64,000 bases of DNA, from the NCBI GenBank assembly GCA_038502055.1, contig JAXRKN010000044.1:5056001-5120000 (forward strand), read 5' to 3'. The first letter of the stretch is position 1. Each line of letters begins with the position of its first letter. Source of the DNA: Tanytarsus gracilentus (lineage: Eukaryota; Arthropoda; Insecta; Diptera; Chironomidae). Position numbers and translations under genes: made by a program. The notes beneath the pieces were generated by a model. The model was not told where the DNA came from. It did no database searches and saw only the letters and a list, made by a program, of their open reading frames with translations. Positions 13,801 through 26,400 of the stretch are shown piece by piece.

Positions 13801-13904
13801 TTAAAATTTATTGTTACAAATTCAAATTTTGAAAAATTTAAATTTAAAATTGACGTTATTTTTAAACTTTCTCTAAAACGTTAAAATTCACCTTTCTTTT
13901 CCAG
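10882..13904 (+). other. Putative 5' UTR intron of the nubbin-like gene
   Basis: AT-rich, non-coding. It runs from the GTAAGTAT donor at 10882 to the pyrimidine-rich acceptor ending CTTTTCCAG at 13904. It contains a one-mismatch copy of the tRNA T-arm-like 12-mer at 11127 (minus orientation) and A/T blocks near 11040-11170, 12530-12680 and 13740-13880. I see no nested gene. Confidence 0.35.
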
Positions 13905-14409
13905 ACAATCTTCAACCTTAATTGATGTGCGAATGTGAGAGACTATCGAAAAGTTTTGACGGCCATAAAGTGTAGCACGTCATATTCTAAAATTCATTAA
14001 AACAATCATCGCGTTGAGTGACTATTGACTGCAAACGAGGTAGTGAAATGGAGTAAAGTGATTTTCATCTAAAAATCGATCCGCGAAAGACAGTGAGAAT
14101 AAAACGAGAGTTTATGAGTCCAAACAGAGTCAAGTGAACCGAACAAGTGTCGTGAGTGGTATGTGAGAGTGTGTACGATGAAGAAGTAGAAGAAAAAGAA
14201 AGAATTTATCGTTGCTATGCCGCTTTTGGTTACTCACAGAAGTAGTAGAAGCTGTGTTGCGGCAGTTGATCATCATCAAAAACTGTATGGCAGATTTCAT
14301 TACGATCAATATCCATTAGACATGTCCAAGTGTAATAGCACATTCACAAATGGAAGTAATGACGACACGGGAGAGGAAGAGTTGTACGATAAGAAGCATG
14401 TCGATGAAG
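13905..14409 (+). CDS. nub: nub-like exon with long-form start (5' UTR 13905-14216, coding 14217-14409)
   Basis: The acceptor CTTTTCCAG ends at 13904 and the donor GAAG|GTGAAT is at 14410. The ATG at 14217 has an in-frame TAG at 14187, so the frame begins here. A three-codon upstream frame (ATG AAG AAG TAG) ends at that same stop, and other tiny upstream ATGs are present, which may damp translation. The 64 codons carry PLDMSK followed by an acidic DDTGEEE stretch, and the exon ends in phase 1. The second Pdm gene has a matching exon (MPxL start, PLD..MSK, phase-1 end) at 52914. Coding past the donor is intron read-through and ends at a stop near 14487. Confidence 0.75.
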
Positions 14410-17400
14410 GTGAATATAAAAGTTATTGTGAAAATTGGATGTTTACATTAACACTCTCTATCGTTGCTTTTAAATCGCCATTAACCTAATTATCCCTCCT
14501 CGAAAAAAATGTATACGATGATTATTATAAATGAGGTATTTCCTCCTCATTTAAAGCTTCGAATCCACGATCAATTATCACTTTCAAGTTTTTCACAAAA
14601 ATTCATTTTTTGACAAATTTGCTATGGCGCAAAAAAAGTGTGTACTTAATAATTGACTCGAGTGAGTAAGTTGATGCACACCCGGTGAGGAAAAAATTAT
14701 TTTTTAACTCTATAGAAATTATTTAAAAGTTGTGAATTTTTCACTGGGTTTTCGGCACATTCACTTCGGTCAATCAATTTGTACTGAAATTTTTAACAAG
14801 TTTTGTTTCCGCTGATCGATTGCCAATAATAATAAAAAATAATTTTCTGAATCGAAGTGCGTTTTGAGTGTGAGAGAGAAATTAATTACGATTCGTGTCA
14901 ATTAGTGGCAACAAGTGCTCATCAACGAAACTATACACAGGAAGTTCCCACTTCTCTCTTATGAAAAGGTGAACGAAGATGATTTTTATAAATTAATAAG
15001 AAATTAATTTTTTAATGTAGGAAAAAAAAGATATTCGCGTTATGAGAAGGTAGCGATCCATAAAATGCAATTCCACGTATCGTCATAATATGATTTTTTT
15101 GGTGAACGGTAGGCATGGCATGCACAAGGCAATTCGAATTTGGTTTTCTCAAAATTCTCTTTTGACCCATTTCGTTTCATCGTTGGCGCCTTTTGGTTGA
15201 AACAATTTAATCTCTTTTTAAAGAAAGCGATGCGAGAGGAGGCAAAAAAATGTTGCCAAAAGTCTCTCGCGGTTCTTTGTTTCCTTCACTCTGCATACAC
15301 TAAACATTTCTTTGAAGTAATGAAAATTCCCAGGAATATGTTTGCAGGCGGAAGATGCAAAACTATCATTTCTCGTTTGACTAATTTTTATGGATCATTT
15401 AGAGCTCGATGATGATGATGATCATGATTATTATGATGCGGTTTGATTTAATTCCAACACGATTTCATATTCATCCTCTCAGAGCATATAAAAATTATTT
15501 TCATTCTTCAACTCCCTTCTTATGTATGATGCGGTTTCATTAACCATAAAGCTCTCGTTGCTCTTTTTGCTTGCTTACTCGCATTATTGAGATTAAAAGC
15601 TTATTAAAATCACGGCTATTATTCTCTCATTGCTTGCTTTATTTTTCCATAATGTCTGCATGGCGTATTAAAAGATCTGCATGAATGTGTACGGGAGGAA
15701 AATCAATAACTTATTGACTGTGTGCTGTGTGCAATTCTTGCGGCAAGGTTATTGCGATGGAGGTTCGAAAATGATGTGATCATCGTGATTCTTAAAGGTT
15801 TTAATTTTTTTACATCTTTTGAGATTTTAAAATTTGTTAGTTTAAATTTTTTAAAGATCCAGGAATTTTTTTTAAATCTCCTTTACAACACTTCCACACC
15901 AAACCCAAGCTAAGAGTCTCTTTTTTATTGTTTAATATCTCCTTGCCTCTCTTATGTCTTCTTTTTTTCGCGTGTGTCTTCCTGAAGTAAAATCGACGCT
16001 TATTTTGGTGTGCACTATGTGCTCATCTCACATATCCACATTATCCATTCGATAATCTATATTTTTTTTCGGCTCTCTGATCAACAGCAATTATTTTACC
16101 TCGTTACTTTATGCATGAAATCTCTCCTCCGAGTTTTTTCCCTCTCATGCTCACATACCTTGCTGTTTGCCGTGTGCTGTTGCTTATTCATGCACATTTT
16201 AAAATAATTGGAAAGATAAATGATAAGTTCGAGCGCAAGTCGATAAGGCACAGAGTGAACAAGGCAGCACTTTTTGTTGTGTATTTTTTTTCGTCGATGA
16301 TGAGAGAATTTCCTGGAACAAGCGAGTGTCAATGAGCTTAATGAGACTAACTTTAAACAATGCACTGTGACTGCATCATAAAGATGGATATCGTGCGCAT
16401 TAGCGATTAAAACTTAATTGATAATGGGAAATTTAAAAAGTAATTTATAAGAATTTTATTTAAATTTTCACTTCGCATCTGTAATTTCTCTTCTCGCTAT
16501 TTTTTTTGCGTATTGTAATTAATGAGGAAAAATTATTTTATGAAGTGCCTGAAGACTTACTGCCTCACTAGCGCGCGAACATTCCCAGTCGGTCTACGTG
16601 GAGAGTTAAGAGAATATCATTAATGCACATGCCGGTGTGTTTTTAATTTTCAGCAATACAGAATTGAGCTATTAAAAGTTATTTACGATGTAAATGAACA
16701 AATACATGAATATTGAAATGAAACTTCTTCTCCCGACTTCGTCATTATCCGCAACTACTTTTTTTTGAATATTAAAACACGCAGCATGTGTGTGAGTATA
16801 GCACAAATTAAATAATAATCGTTATTCTTCGTTTGGATTATTATTTATGTAAATATTTCGTATTTTGCTGTTAATTATGTTCTCTCTCATTATTTCTTCA
16901 AAAAGAAATTATGCAAAGTGCAATCGAAGAGAGATATTTCAAGGTATAATTGCAATTCAATTGCTAAGTAAGTTGGTAAAGAAAAATGTGCAACAAGGTG
17001 TTTGAGTTGTGAGATGAAGTAAAAATTTAATTTAAATTTTATTTCATGAATTTTTAAAAATATTTAATACAAAATTAGAAAAAAGGCGTTAAATTTTATT
17101 TTAATTTTTTATGTGTGGCAGATTTTAAGATATTTTTAAGAAAATTAAGCAAAATATAAAAATCCAAAAATAACTTTCAAAGAGTTTGTTGCTATTTAAA
17201 GGTTCGAATCCTAATTTTATCATGTTGAGAAAATTTTACATTTTTCTTAAATTTTTTTTGCACGAAACTATAATTTTTGAAATTAAAATCAATCATAACT
17301 TTTGCTCGCCTATTTAACTCCCCCCTTCCACAATACTCCACTTTGCACCGACTATAATAATCATCATTAATTTAATCAAGAAATTGTTATCCACTGATAC

Positions 17401-20400
17401 TCCTCACACCTTACCCTCAATTTAAAGACTCGAAAATGATATGCAAGCATATGTCGATAAAATAATTTTACGACACTTTTTTCTCTCCTTCTTCCGCCGT
17501 TGTCTGAAAAATAATAACATTGAGCTTTAGTGAAGCTGAAATAATGATTGTTTATGAGACCTGCAAAAACAACAACAAAAGTGGCGTGGAAAGGGGGAAA
17601 ATTGAGAATGATCATAAACAAGTTAAACAAAAAATAAAATTAAGACATTTTGTAATGTGGTGCGATGGAAGTGAGAGTTAATAGAAAAATAATGCCTTGT
17701 GCCGTTTTTTACTCGCCACCGAGAGAGTTTAATAAAAAAAGAAGAAAAAGATAAAGAGCAGTTATAGATGGTAATATCACTTACGCAGTCGTCTCATGTG
17801 GAAAGTCAGTGTGCGCCTTTCTACGACATTGTAAACAGATGACAAATCATACTAAATTGGCCATGCCGTGGCAAAGGAAGAAAAGATATGCGAAGATCTC
17901 TTTCAATTGCTTGCCGACTGAAAATTACACAATTGACGGTTTCTTATGACTGCAATTGATAATCACCAAGTAGATGTGTACACACCGCCCCGTGTACGCA
18001 TAAAGACATCTCATATTCTGATTAAATTTAAGAAGCGTATCAAATTAGTTATTCATTAAAAGAAAATATTTGGTTTGTGTTTATTTTGTTCGCTGCTCAT
18101 CTCTTCCATTGTGTTTGGGTTTTATTGCCGGCGCGATGTAGTAAAAGATGGGCAATAAAAATTCGGAGTGAGATGAATTTTTAACTCTTTTTTAAAAAAT
18201 AAAATTTATTTAAATTCCTGGATTTAGACTATTAAAAAATCCATCAATAGTTTCACACCCTTTAAAATATCCATCACTAGTTACATGCCCCTACAACCTC
18301 ATCATAAAAATATCAAACTTCTGGCCATAGTTCATAACTACGCAGCGATTTCATTTTATGTTCGTTTTGGCAATCAATGAAATGAGCATTAAGACGCATC
18401 AGTGATAGCGCAAATAACACATTTCTGGTCTTAATTTTGGTTCAATCTTTTATTCGAAATCAAAGCGCGAGCGAGAGTTTACGGTTAAATAAAAATCAAC
18501 CAATTATCATTCATTTCTTTCTCTGTTTTGGGTAATTCCAATCATCATTTTTGTGTATTTGTGTTATGTTGAAGCTGCTGCTCTTTTGTGACTCTCTCTG
18601 TTGCTCACATGCGACCGATGATGATGATAAAAAGTAAAGACGAAAGATTCAGCAAAAAGGAATCATCACCGGCCAAAAATGGGAAGAGCAAGAGTCGAGA
18701 AGGAATAATCAAATTTATATATTCGCTTTTTTTATATTTATATGAAAGAGAGCTGAACATTATTACAGCACCGAGAGAGCGATGAGAGAGTTATAAAGTG
18801 TTTCCTAATGTATAAATAATTGCTACTTTAAAGTCATATTGATTGAACTTATGGATATGAAGCATATCTCTTCACATGGCACTTAGAGCGACAGACAGAC
18901 AAAAAGAGATGAAAAGAGGTAATTTGAATAAAATGCCTTCGAAACTAGCAATGGAAATATCGACAAATGTAGAGTCACTCAATTAAGTAATTTTCGAGAG
19001 CGGAATTGAGAAATGATGGGACATTTTGAACTTCTGTCGTTGAATTTTTGATTAGTTTATATTATTTTTAGGAAATATATTTCAAACTTCAAATTACCGT
19101 CAAAATTTGCATAGTCAAAATTTTCATTCATAAAATTTTTTAAATCCCTTCGACTAAAGTCACATTGAAAACTTTTTCATCTTCCTCTTCTTACCTCTGT
19201 TGCTTCCCATAAAATACATATAGAAATTCAACGCGACTCGATAGAGAGCATGAGAGGAAAAAAAACGCTTTAAATTGATGTTTAATTAGAGGGTTTCTCG
19301 CCAGTCAGACCCATACAACGAGAGGAGTTATAACACAAAAAAAAGATGAATATTCATATTCAAATTATATATCACGTCAATTGGCGTCTTTTGTGTCCGC
19401 TTTTCTCGAGAATTTTAAAATTGAATCTCTCTCAAGGTAATCTCACACACGGGATAATTAGATCCCTCGATGTAAAGGCACACCAACAGCGAAGGGAATT
19501 TAAAGAGTAATAAAAAGCATTTTTTAAGTGACCTAAGCGAGCCAGTGTGCAAAACAAAAAGTTTCAACGACAGTGAATTCCACGAGCTTTGACATTCGAT
19601 CAATATATGCAATAAAAAAATTATTTTTTTTTGTTTACTTTACATTATATGCTTTTGATCAGAGGCCGGCAAAAATCTTTTTTCTCATTCCATTCCGAAT
19701 ATAATTTAATTCGCTCTCTCTTTCTCGCTCCTCAATTTCGGGCTGGCTTTATAAGAAACAACTACACGAGAGAAGGAAACAAATCAATGCTACTGCTGCT
19801 CTGAATCCGAAGAGATATGTCGGAAGAAAAAATATAATGTATGATGATTATTAAGTTGAGGATGGCTTGAAGGTGCAACACCAATAATTAAATAACTCTA
19901 AAAATTAAACTCTCATAAAGACGTTAAAAATTATTTTATTTTATTCAAATTTTTTATCATCAAAACGCGTTAAAAAATTTTAATATTTTTTTTGCCTCAT
20001 CGCTACAACGATTGGAATATCAGAGAACAATGTAGTGCATGCCGTGCACAAACACACATGAAAAATCATCAAAATGATTTGGCATAAAAATTCCGTTGAC
20101 GACTAGCATTTTTTTTATTCGTGTTCGATGCTCAATGTCGGAATGTTTTCAATGATCCGTTAGAGACATCAATCGATCGCATTCGCTCATTAGCATCAAT
20201 CAAATATTTATGCGGATTCAATTTGAATATTTCTTATTCAAATTTCTAACGATTCTTTTTATTTTTCGATCGGCACGACAAGACCTTCAGAATTACTTAG
20301 CCGCAATGACGAGTGATGCCGTAATTGTCGTAAAAAAGCTACCTCTCTAATTATAATTGTATTTAAATGAGCTGCAAGCTGTCATTTCATATAAGGCGAA

Positions 20401-23400
20401 ACACACTTTTTTTGATGCAGTCACAACATGCACGCCGTTATGTGACGCTCATTTGTTTGCATAGTGTCGCAAAAAAAATGATATATAATTTTTTTATATA
20501 TGCAACAAGTTTAAGTTTAAAAAGAGCTTTCGAGGGATGAAAATCTTCAAACTTTTTTACAATTAAAATTTAAAATTTTCAGCTTAAATTTTGATTTTTA
20601 GAAGAAAATTTTCAATGAGAATTTTCCATCCCCTGAAACTTTTTATAACTCCGTCATCATTTGCATGCTCAATGCGCTCCACATAATGGCAAATATTTTT
20701 TTAGCACGATAAAATGTCATTTTAATGCATTACACTTGCGCTCAGCTGAGAGATTATAATTGATTATCATCGCATTTTTTTGTTTGCTGATGAGCTCAGC
20801 TCACACACGTTTTTTATGCACCGAAAAATTCTCGAGTCTTTCTCATATTTGCATTGTTTTGCATCGTAATTAACTTTTAGCTCTGCCACTAATTAAAGGC
20901 ACTTTTTATTCATAGCGAGAGTGAAAAAAGATCGCATGGAAAAAAGCTTAAACGGAAATGAAATTGCTGTCCATTAATTATTATGTGATCATGCGAGAGT
21001 GATTACTCAGAACGTACCTTAATAGTCGACTCGACACCATATGTGCATATGAAAATCGTGCGATGTGACAGATTATTCGCATTTTGTGACAAATAAGGAG
21101 ACAATAATAAGGTCAGCTTGTGACTGCCGAGAAAAAAAAAGATTTTACATTTTTCTCATATAAGTGACGGGTTGAGCTTTTTACATTCATTTCAAAGTGA
21201 ATATTGATGGATGTGTGTGACTCAATGCTGAGTGATCGGTGCAATTATTTTAATCGAATCATTCAAAACATTGAAACGGATTCGAAAGGTTTTGAGTTCA
21301 CTAAAATTTATTAATTAGTTTTAATTTAAATGCATTTAATTTTGATGAAATTTATGCTCATCATGAAATTCACTATGAGACCCTTACATGAGCTCAGAAC
21401 ATCCGGCACTATCTTATAAGAATTTTTTCCCGTTCAAAAGAAGATTTTTCGGCAATAGACATCTTTTATGATAAGTTAGTATCCATAACTTAATTCATTT
21501 TTAATAGTTCAAGAGAGCTCTATTTGTTAGGTCCATCAAAATGATGATGCTCATACACATCAATAGCTTCTGGGTATGAAAATGTCTTAATCATAGTTTC
21601 ACTCGCCTAGCTGCTGCTTCGATCGAGTAAAATTAGCTCTATTCACATTTTTCGATTCACGCTTCATTACTCGACTGAAAAGAAAAGAGATTGTTAACCT
21701 CAAAAGTTCTTCATTCTAATCTTTTCATTCATGGAGAGATGTGAGGATGATGGTCAAAGCGAGATGTCTCGCATCTCTCATTTTTTTGTGCCCATCGGGC
21801 ATATTGAGGCCGATTTAAATCTAAAAAAAAATCTTCAATCTAAATTATCATTAATGTTTATTTCACTCAATGGGCTAATTGGATTGTTTTCAAAAATTAC
21901 CTAACGCGAACCATCTCTTTGTCTGAATATGAAATTAGATTGAAAGTGGAATTCATAATTTTACATTTTTAAAGAATGTTTCGTGTGTGTAACTCAGTGA
22001 ATAAATTTTTTGTTTTCAATTTCTTTCTCGCTTGTAATCTAATTCGAATAAAAACATTCCAACATCATTATTCAAATCATCTTTCTTTCGCTTTTATTTA
22101 CCAACTTATTTTTCATTTTTTTTCAGTGAGAGAAAAGGTTTTCATCATTATAATAATCATAATTCAGTTCTTATTCAGTTCTTTAGTTTTTAGAAGTAAA
22201 TAAATTGGAAGTTGTTTATGAGGGGTGAATGATAATAGCAAGTGATGCATATTTATACGAATTAAATTAGTTAAAACTAAAAATATTTTTATTTAAGAAT
22301 AAATATTTTTAATCCAGGAAAAATTCATGGACAAAAATTAAATTACGTCATTTTATAATTTATTTTAGTAAAAAATTCAAAATACACTTAAAAATTAAAT
22401 AAATAAAAACTTTCATGTTAAAAATTAAAGGTTCGAATCCTTAAAAATTAAATATAGTAGCTGCTAATTATAATATTTTTTTTTACAATCTCCCATCTTA
22501 TGATCACAAATCAATTAAGACTTCACAACATATTTACAGTCACTCGAGTGGAATTAGCAAACAATTCCATCATAAAATTCTCGACTCACACATATCGCAA
22601 TCATGTAAATCTAAAAAGAATTGTTTCCCTAGCTATTAACCCATCGTCGCTCGACACATTCTCTCACTCTCTAACCACGGTGTGCAAGAAAGCTGTTAAT
22701 TAAATATCAAAAAAATAAATAAAATGAGTTATGCAAAGAACGCCACATTAAAGCTCATTATCTTGTTAAGCAATGTTGTTTAAATGATTTTTTATTTGAA
22801 TACATTTTCCGATGAAATTCTTGCGGGCGCGAGTACAGGAAATAAATTTAACGAAGAAGAGAGAAGAGAAAATTATTAGATTTTGATAAATGGAATAGTA
22901 CATGATGTGAGTATGTTAATGCTCATGACTTTAAAGTGAGTGAGTGAGTGAGCCTCAAAACATTTTAAAGAAATTTAAATAATTATGCAGATAATGATCA
23001 AAAAAGAGAATTATAATTTACGTAGTGCGAGGTGAAGCGTAGAGCACAACATAAGTGAGCAGTGGACTAGCACAAAGTCTTGTTTAATGTGCAAAAAGTA
23101 AAAGAGTCAAGAGGTTCATAAATTATCATTCGGAGTTGAATTATCATATTTTTTTTGGAGGTGCTACACATAAATTTTTTAATTAAAATATTTTATGTCT
23201 TTTTTGAAAAAAAAAAAGTTATCTCACAAAGAGAGACATAAATTATGTTGCGCAATAAAAATTTGATTGCGTTATAAATGTGTGATTTTATGCAAATATG
23301 CACATCTACAATGGACTTTTACAATATTATTTCGTTTTACGATCGGAGTATGAAGCCGTAAGTAAATGAATGAATAGTAATTAGTGCGTATCATATTTCA

Positions 23401-26400
23401 TTACACCTGAGCAAGAGCATAGCAAAGGAATTACATGGACTTGAGTAAAAACAAACTTCGCCGCCCAGTTGGAAATAATTCGTTAAAATTTTTAAGTTCT
23501 TCATTAAAATCACTAAAATTATTTTAAATCTTGCCCAAAATAATTCTCGCTGGGCTGCTCGTAAAAATGAAAAATAAAATACTTGCGTGTTTTAATTGCA
23601 TAAAATTATTAAAGCAATAATAATTCCTCAGCTTAACTCAAGCTCTCTCTTCCCTTTTTCGACTAGGTCGTGAATAATTCTTTTGACGTCTTCAGTCTCA
23701 CACTCATGTCACACGTAAAAAGATGACAGATAATCGCATACATTTATATTCAAATGAAGCAAATGGACATCGACATCCTTAATTAGCTCTTACCTCGAAC
23801 ATCTGCAGAGAGAAATTTCTTGAGACTATTTTTGCGCTTTTTGTAACGGAATTTTTCTACCCTTTTTTTAAAGATTATCATTTGTGATTTTTTACACAAT
23901 TTACTGCCTAAAAAAATTCGTTAACTGTCGCAAAAAGATTTCTTATAAAAATCTTCGTAAATTTTATTGATGAGTAAAAAATCTTTCACGAGGGTTCGAT
24001 GACTCTCATCGATTACAATTGCAACTAAAAAAAATAGGGAAACTTTTTTACCTTAAAAAATTGACTCATTTTAATATGAAAGAAAAAATTCGTTAGAAAA
24101 AATTTCACATAAAAAAATAATGGGGTGAGATTTGATGCATTAAAGAATTTCTGCAATCTGAAATGTCTCAGATTTTTTTACGACTGATTTTTGGCGCGAA
24201 GTGTTGCAAAAAATAATTTTTCTTAAGGGTTTTTAAAAATGAGAGATTATAGAAAGGTTTGGAAATATTTCCGTTATTTTTTTGAAGACAATTTTTTATC
24301 GTAAAAATTTCTTTCATTGTCATCAAAAAAATTCTTAATTAAATTTTCTTTAAAACACCATCAGTAGCTTGATTCCTCCCCTTTTCTCTAATTGACCTTA
24401 AAAAAACTATGAAAACTATGACTTCAATTTAGAAACGCTTTGCCTTTTTTTCAACGAGTCGACCAGCAGTTTACACAGAGGTTTTATCTTTATTGCCATC
24501 GAGGAGAGAAAAAAAAGAATATTATTGAATGTAATGTGGAACAAAACGGTGTAGAGAAAGCACGAAGAGACAACAACAACAAGAGAATCGAAGGGAACAA
24601 TGGAAACAGTCATCATCTGCTGCTACATTTTTGTCACTCTAATTAAAGAAACGCGCGTGGAGGAGCTAGTTGTAATGTTGCTATGCTCTCTGCTATGTGA
24701 CACGCGATCAATAATGCTTTGAGAATCATCATTATTATTAGTTTTATATTGTGTTCATTCTTCTGCGAGCATGGCACAATTCACAATAAATCTCCTTTTG
24801 TGCAAAGGAAGAAGAAGAAGGAGAAAAATATATTCAATAATGCCTTCCAAGATGCCTAAAGGGTTGTGATAACTGAGGGAACGAAAGTGAGATTATATGT
24901 TGCCAAAGTGTGCTTCCTTTGCATCAATTTTTTACCTCTTTAAATCCTCCAACGAAACTGAAATTTTTTCGTATTGAGCTGCAATGTGCAAAAGGTGCAA
25001 GGAGAAAAAGGATTTCGAACATTTTTTTATGGTCGATTTCTATTGAAATTAAATGAAATCGAATCTGGTTTTATTTCATTTTCGTTTTTTTTTGGTATTT
25101 GACGAGAGGAAGTGTGTAGGTAAAAATTGGATGAAGTTTCACGAGAAAAAGAATAAATTTTATTGATGGAATATTGAATGAATATTTGATTGAAATGTTC
25201 CATTAATGCAACACATTGAGATTGATTTCGGATTTGAGAAAAGCGAAAATGGTGGCAAAAATTAATTTTGAATTGCAAAACAAATTTACAAGAAAGTTTA
25301 TCGATTGTTTAAATTCCTGGAATATTATTTTTTTGTTGATGTTTTAAAATTTTCAAAAACGTTTAAAAATTTAAAACTAAATCACAAAATAGAATTTCCG
25401 ATAATTGTAAAATTGAACTTAATTCATCCGCCTCGTGACCATTAGACAGTCCATTAATTTTATCGCCACATTTCCAAAAAAAATTCAGCACACAAAAGAA
25501 AATCATCAAAGTTTGATAGAAATTCAACTCACACACTTCAAACTATTTTTTTCGATAGAGCAGTTCAGACAAAAGAAATGTTAAGGATCACACATTTGAC
25601 ATTAAAATGACTCAATTGTTGTCCGCTGCATTGTGCACATCATCAACAATATCACCTCATATAGATAGCTTTAAGGTTATGACAATAGGACGAAGTGAGA
25701 GTAAAATTGTTATTGTAGGTGGCGAAAAAATGAGATCAAAATTTGAGCCCGACGAGAGACAATGGCACTGGCAAACCAATAAGTGTTCCATCAATGCGAA
25801 TGCAGTCATCCGATGTTCATTGCACAAAAGCCAATTTTCCATAAATTTTTAATAGCAAAAACTCTGCAGATGTTTTTTTCATTATATGCTTAAAACTAAA
25901 TTTTAAACTCATCGTTACGATGCGCATCGAACATTGTCACAATTAACATCCAATCGGCAGCATCCGTACATAGTTTAAAAAATTCATTCTAAATTTGATG
26001 AATAGTTAAAAAAGAGGGAATTGGGGTTGAGTACAATTAAGCCAACCCTATACCGTCATTTAATCATATTTCACAGTCCCCGACAATGCACACATGCACG
26101 TTTGACAATATTCTTTTTTTACGAAACAACTCACGAGTCTCCGTGTGTTGTTTACTCTGAGGGTTGCAATTGAATCCCTAAAAGATTTACAAATTTTCTA
26201 TTTTGGCGCGAGACAAAATTCAACTGACGCAAGAAGAAGAAAAATTTCACACATCACAATTTCATGAGTGCGGAAAATCCGCTGAGAATTTTCCCAAGTG
26301 TAAAATTTTTTAAATTCCGGCATAGTTGAAATTTTATTTGCTTTACCACGCAGCAGCCGGTTCAACCCCTTTTTTTCTCTCATTGAATATTCAAACGGGA

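Noticed and set aside
17977..17990. TGTACACACCGCCC, identical to the universal 3' segment of small-subunit rRNA
   Set aside because: The match ends after 14 bases (CGTGTACG follows instead of the rRNA continuation) and nothing before it is rRNA-like. It is also part of an imperfect palindrome (GTGTACA...GTGTAC), so coincidence is the simpler reading.
25607..25852. 81-codon frame in intron 1 considered as another alternative first exon
   Set aside because: No resemblance to known Pdm N-termini, and the AAG|GTTATG site inside it is a poor donor.
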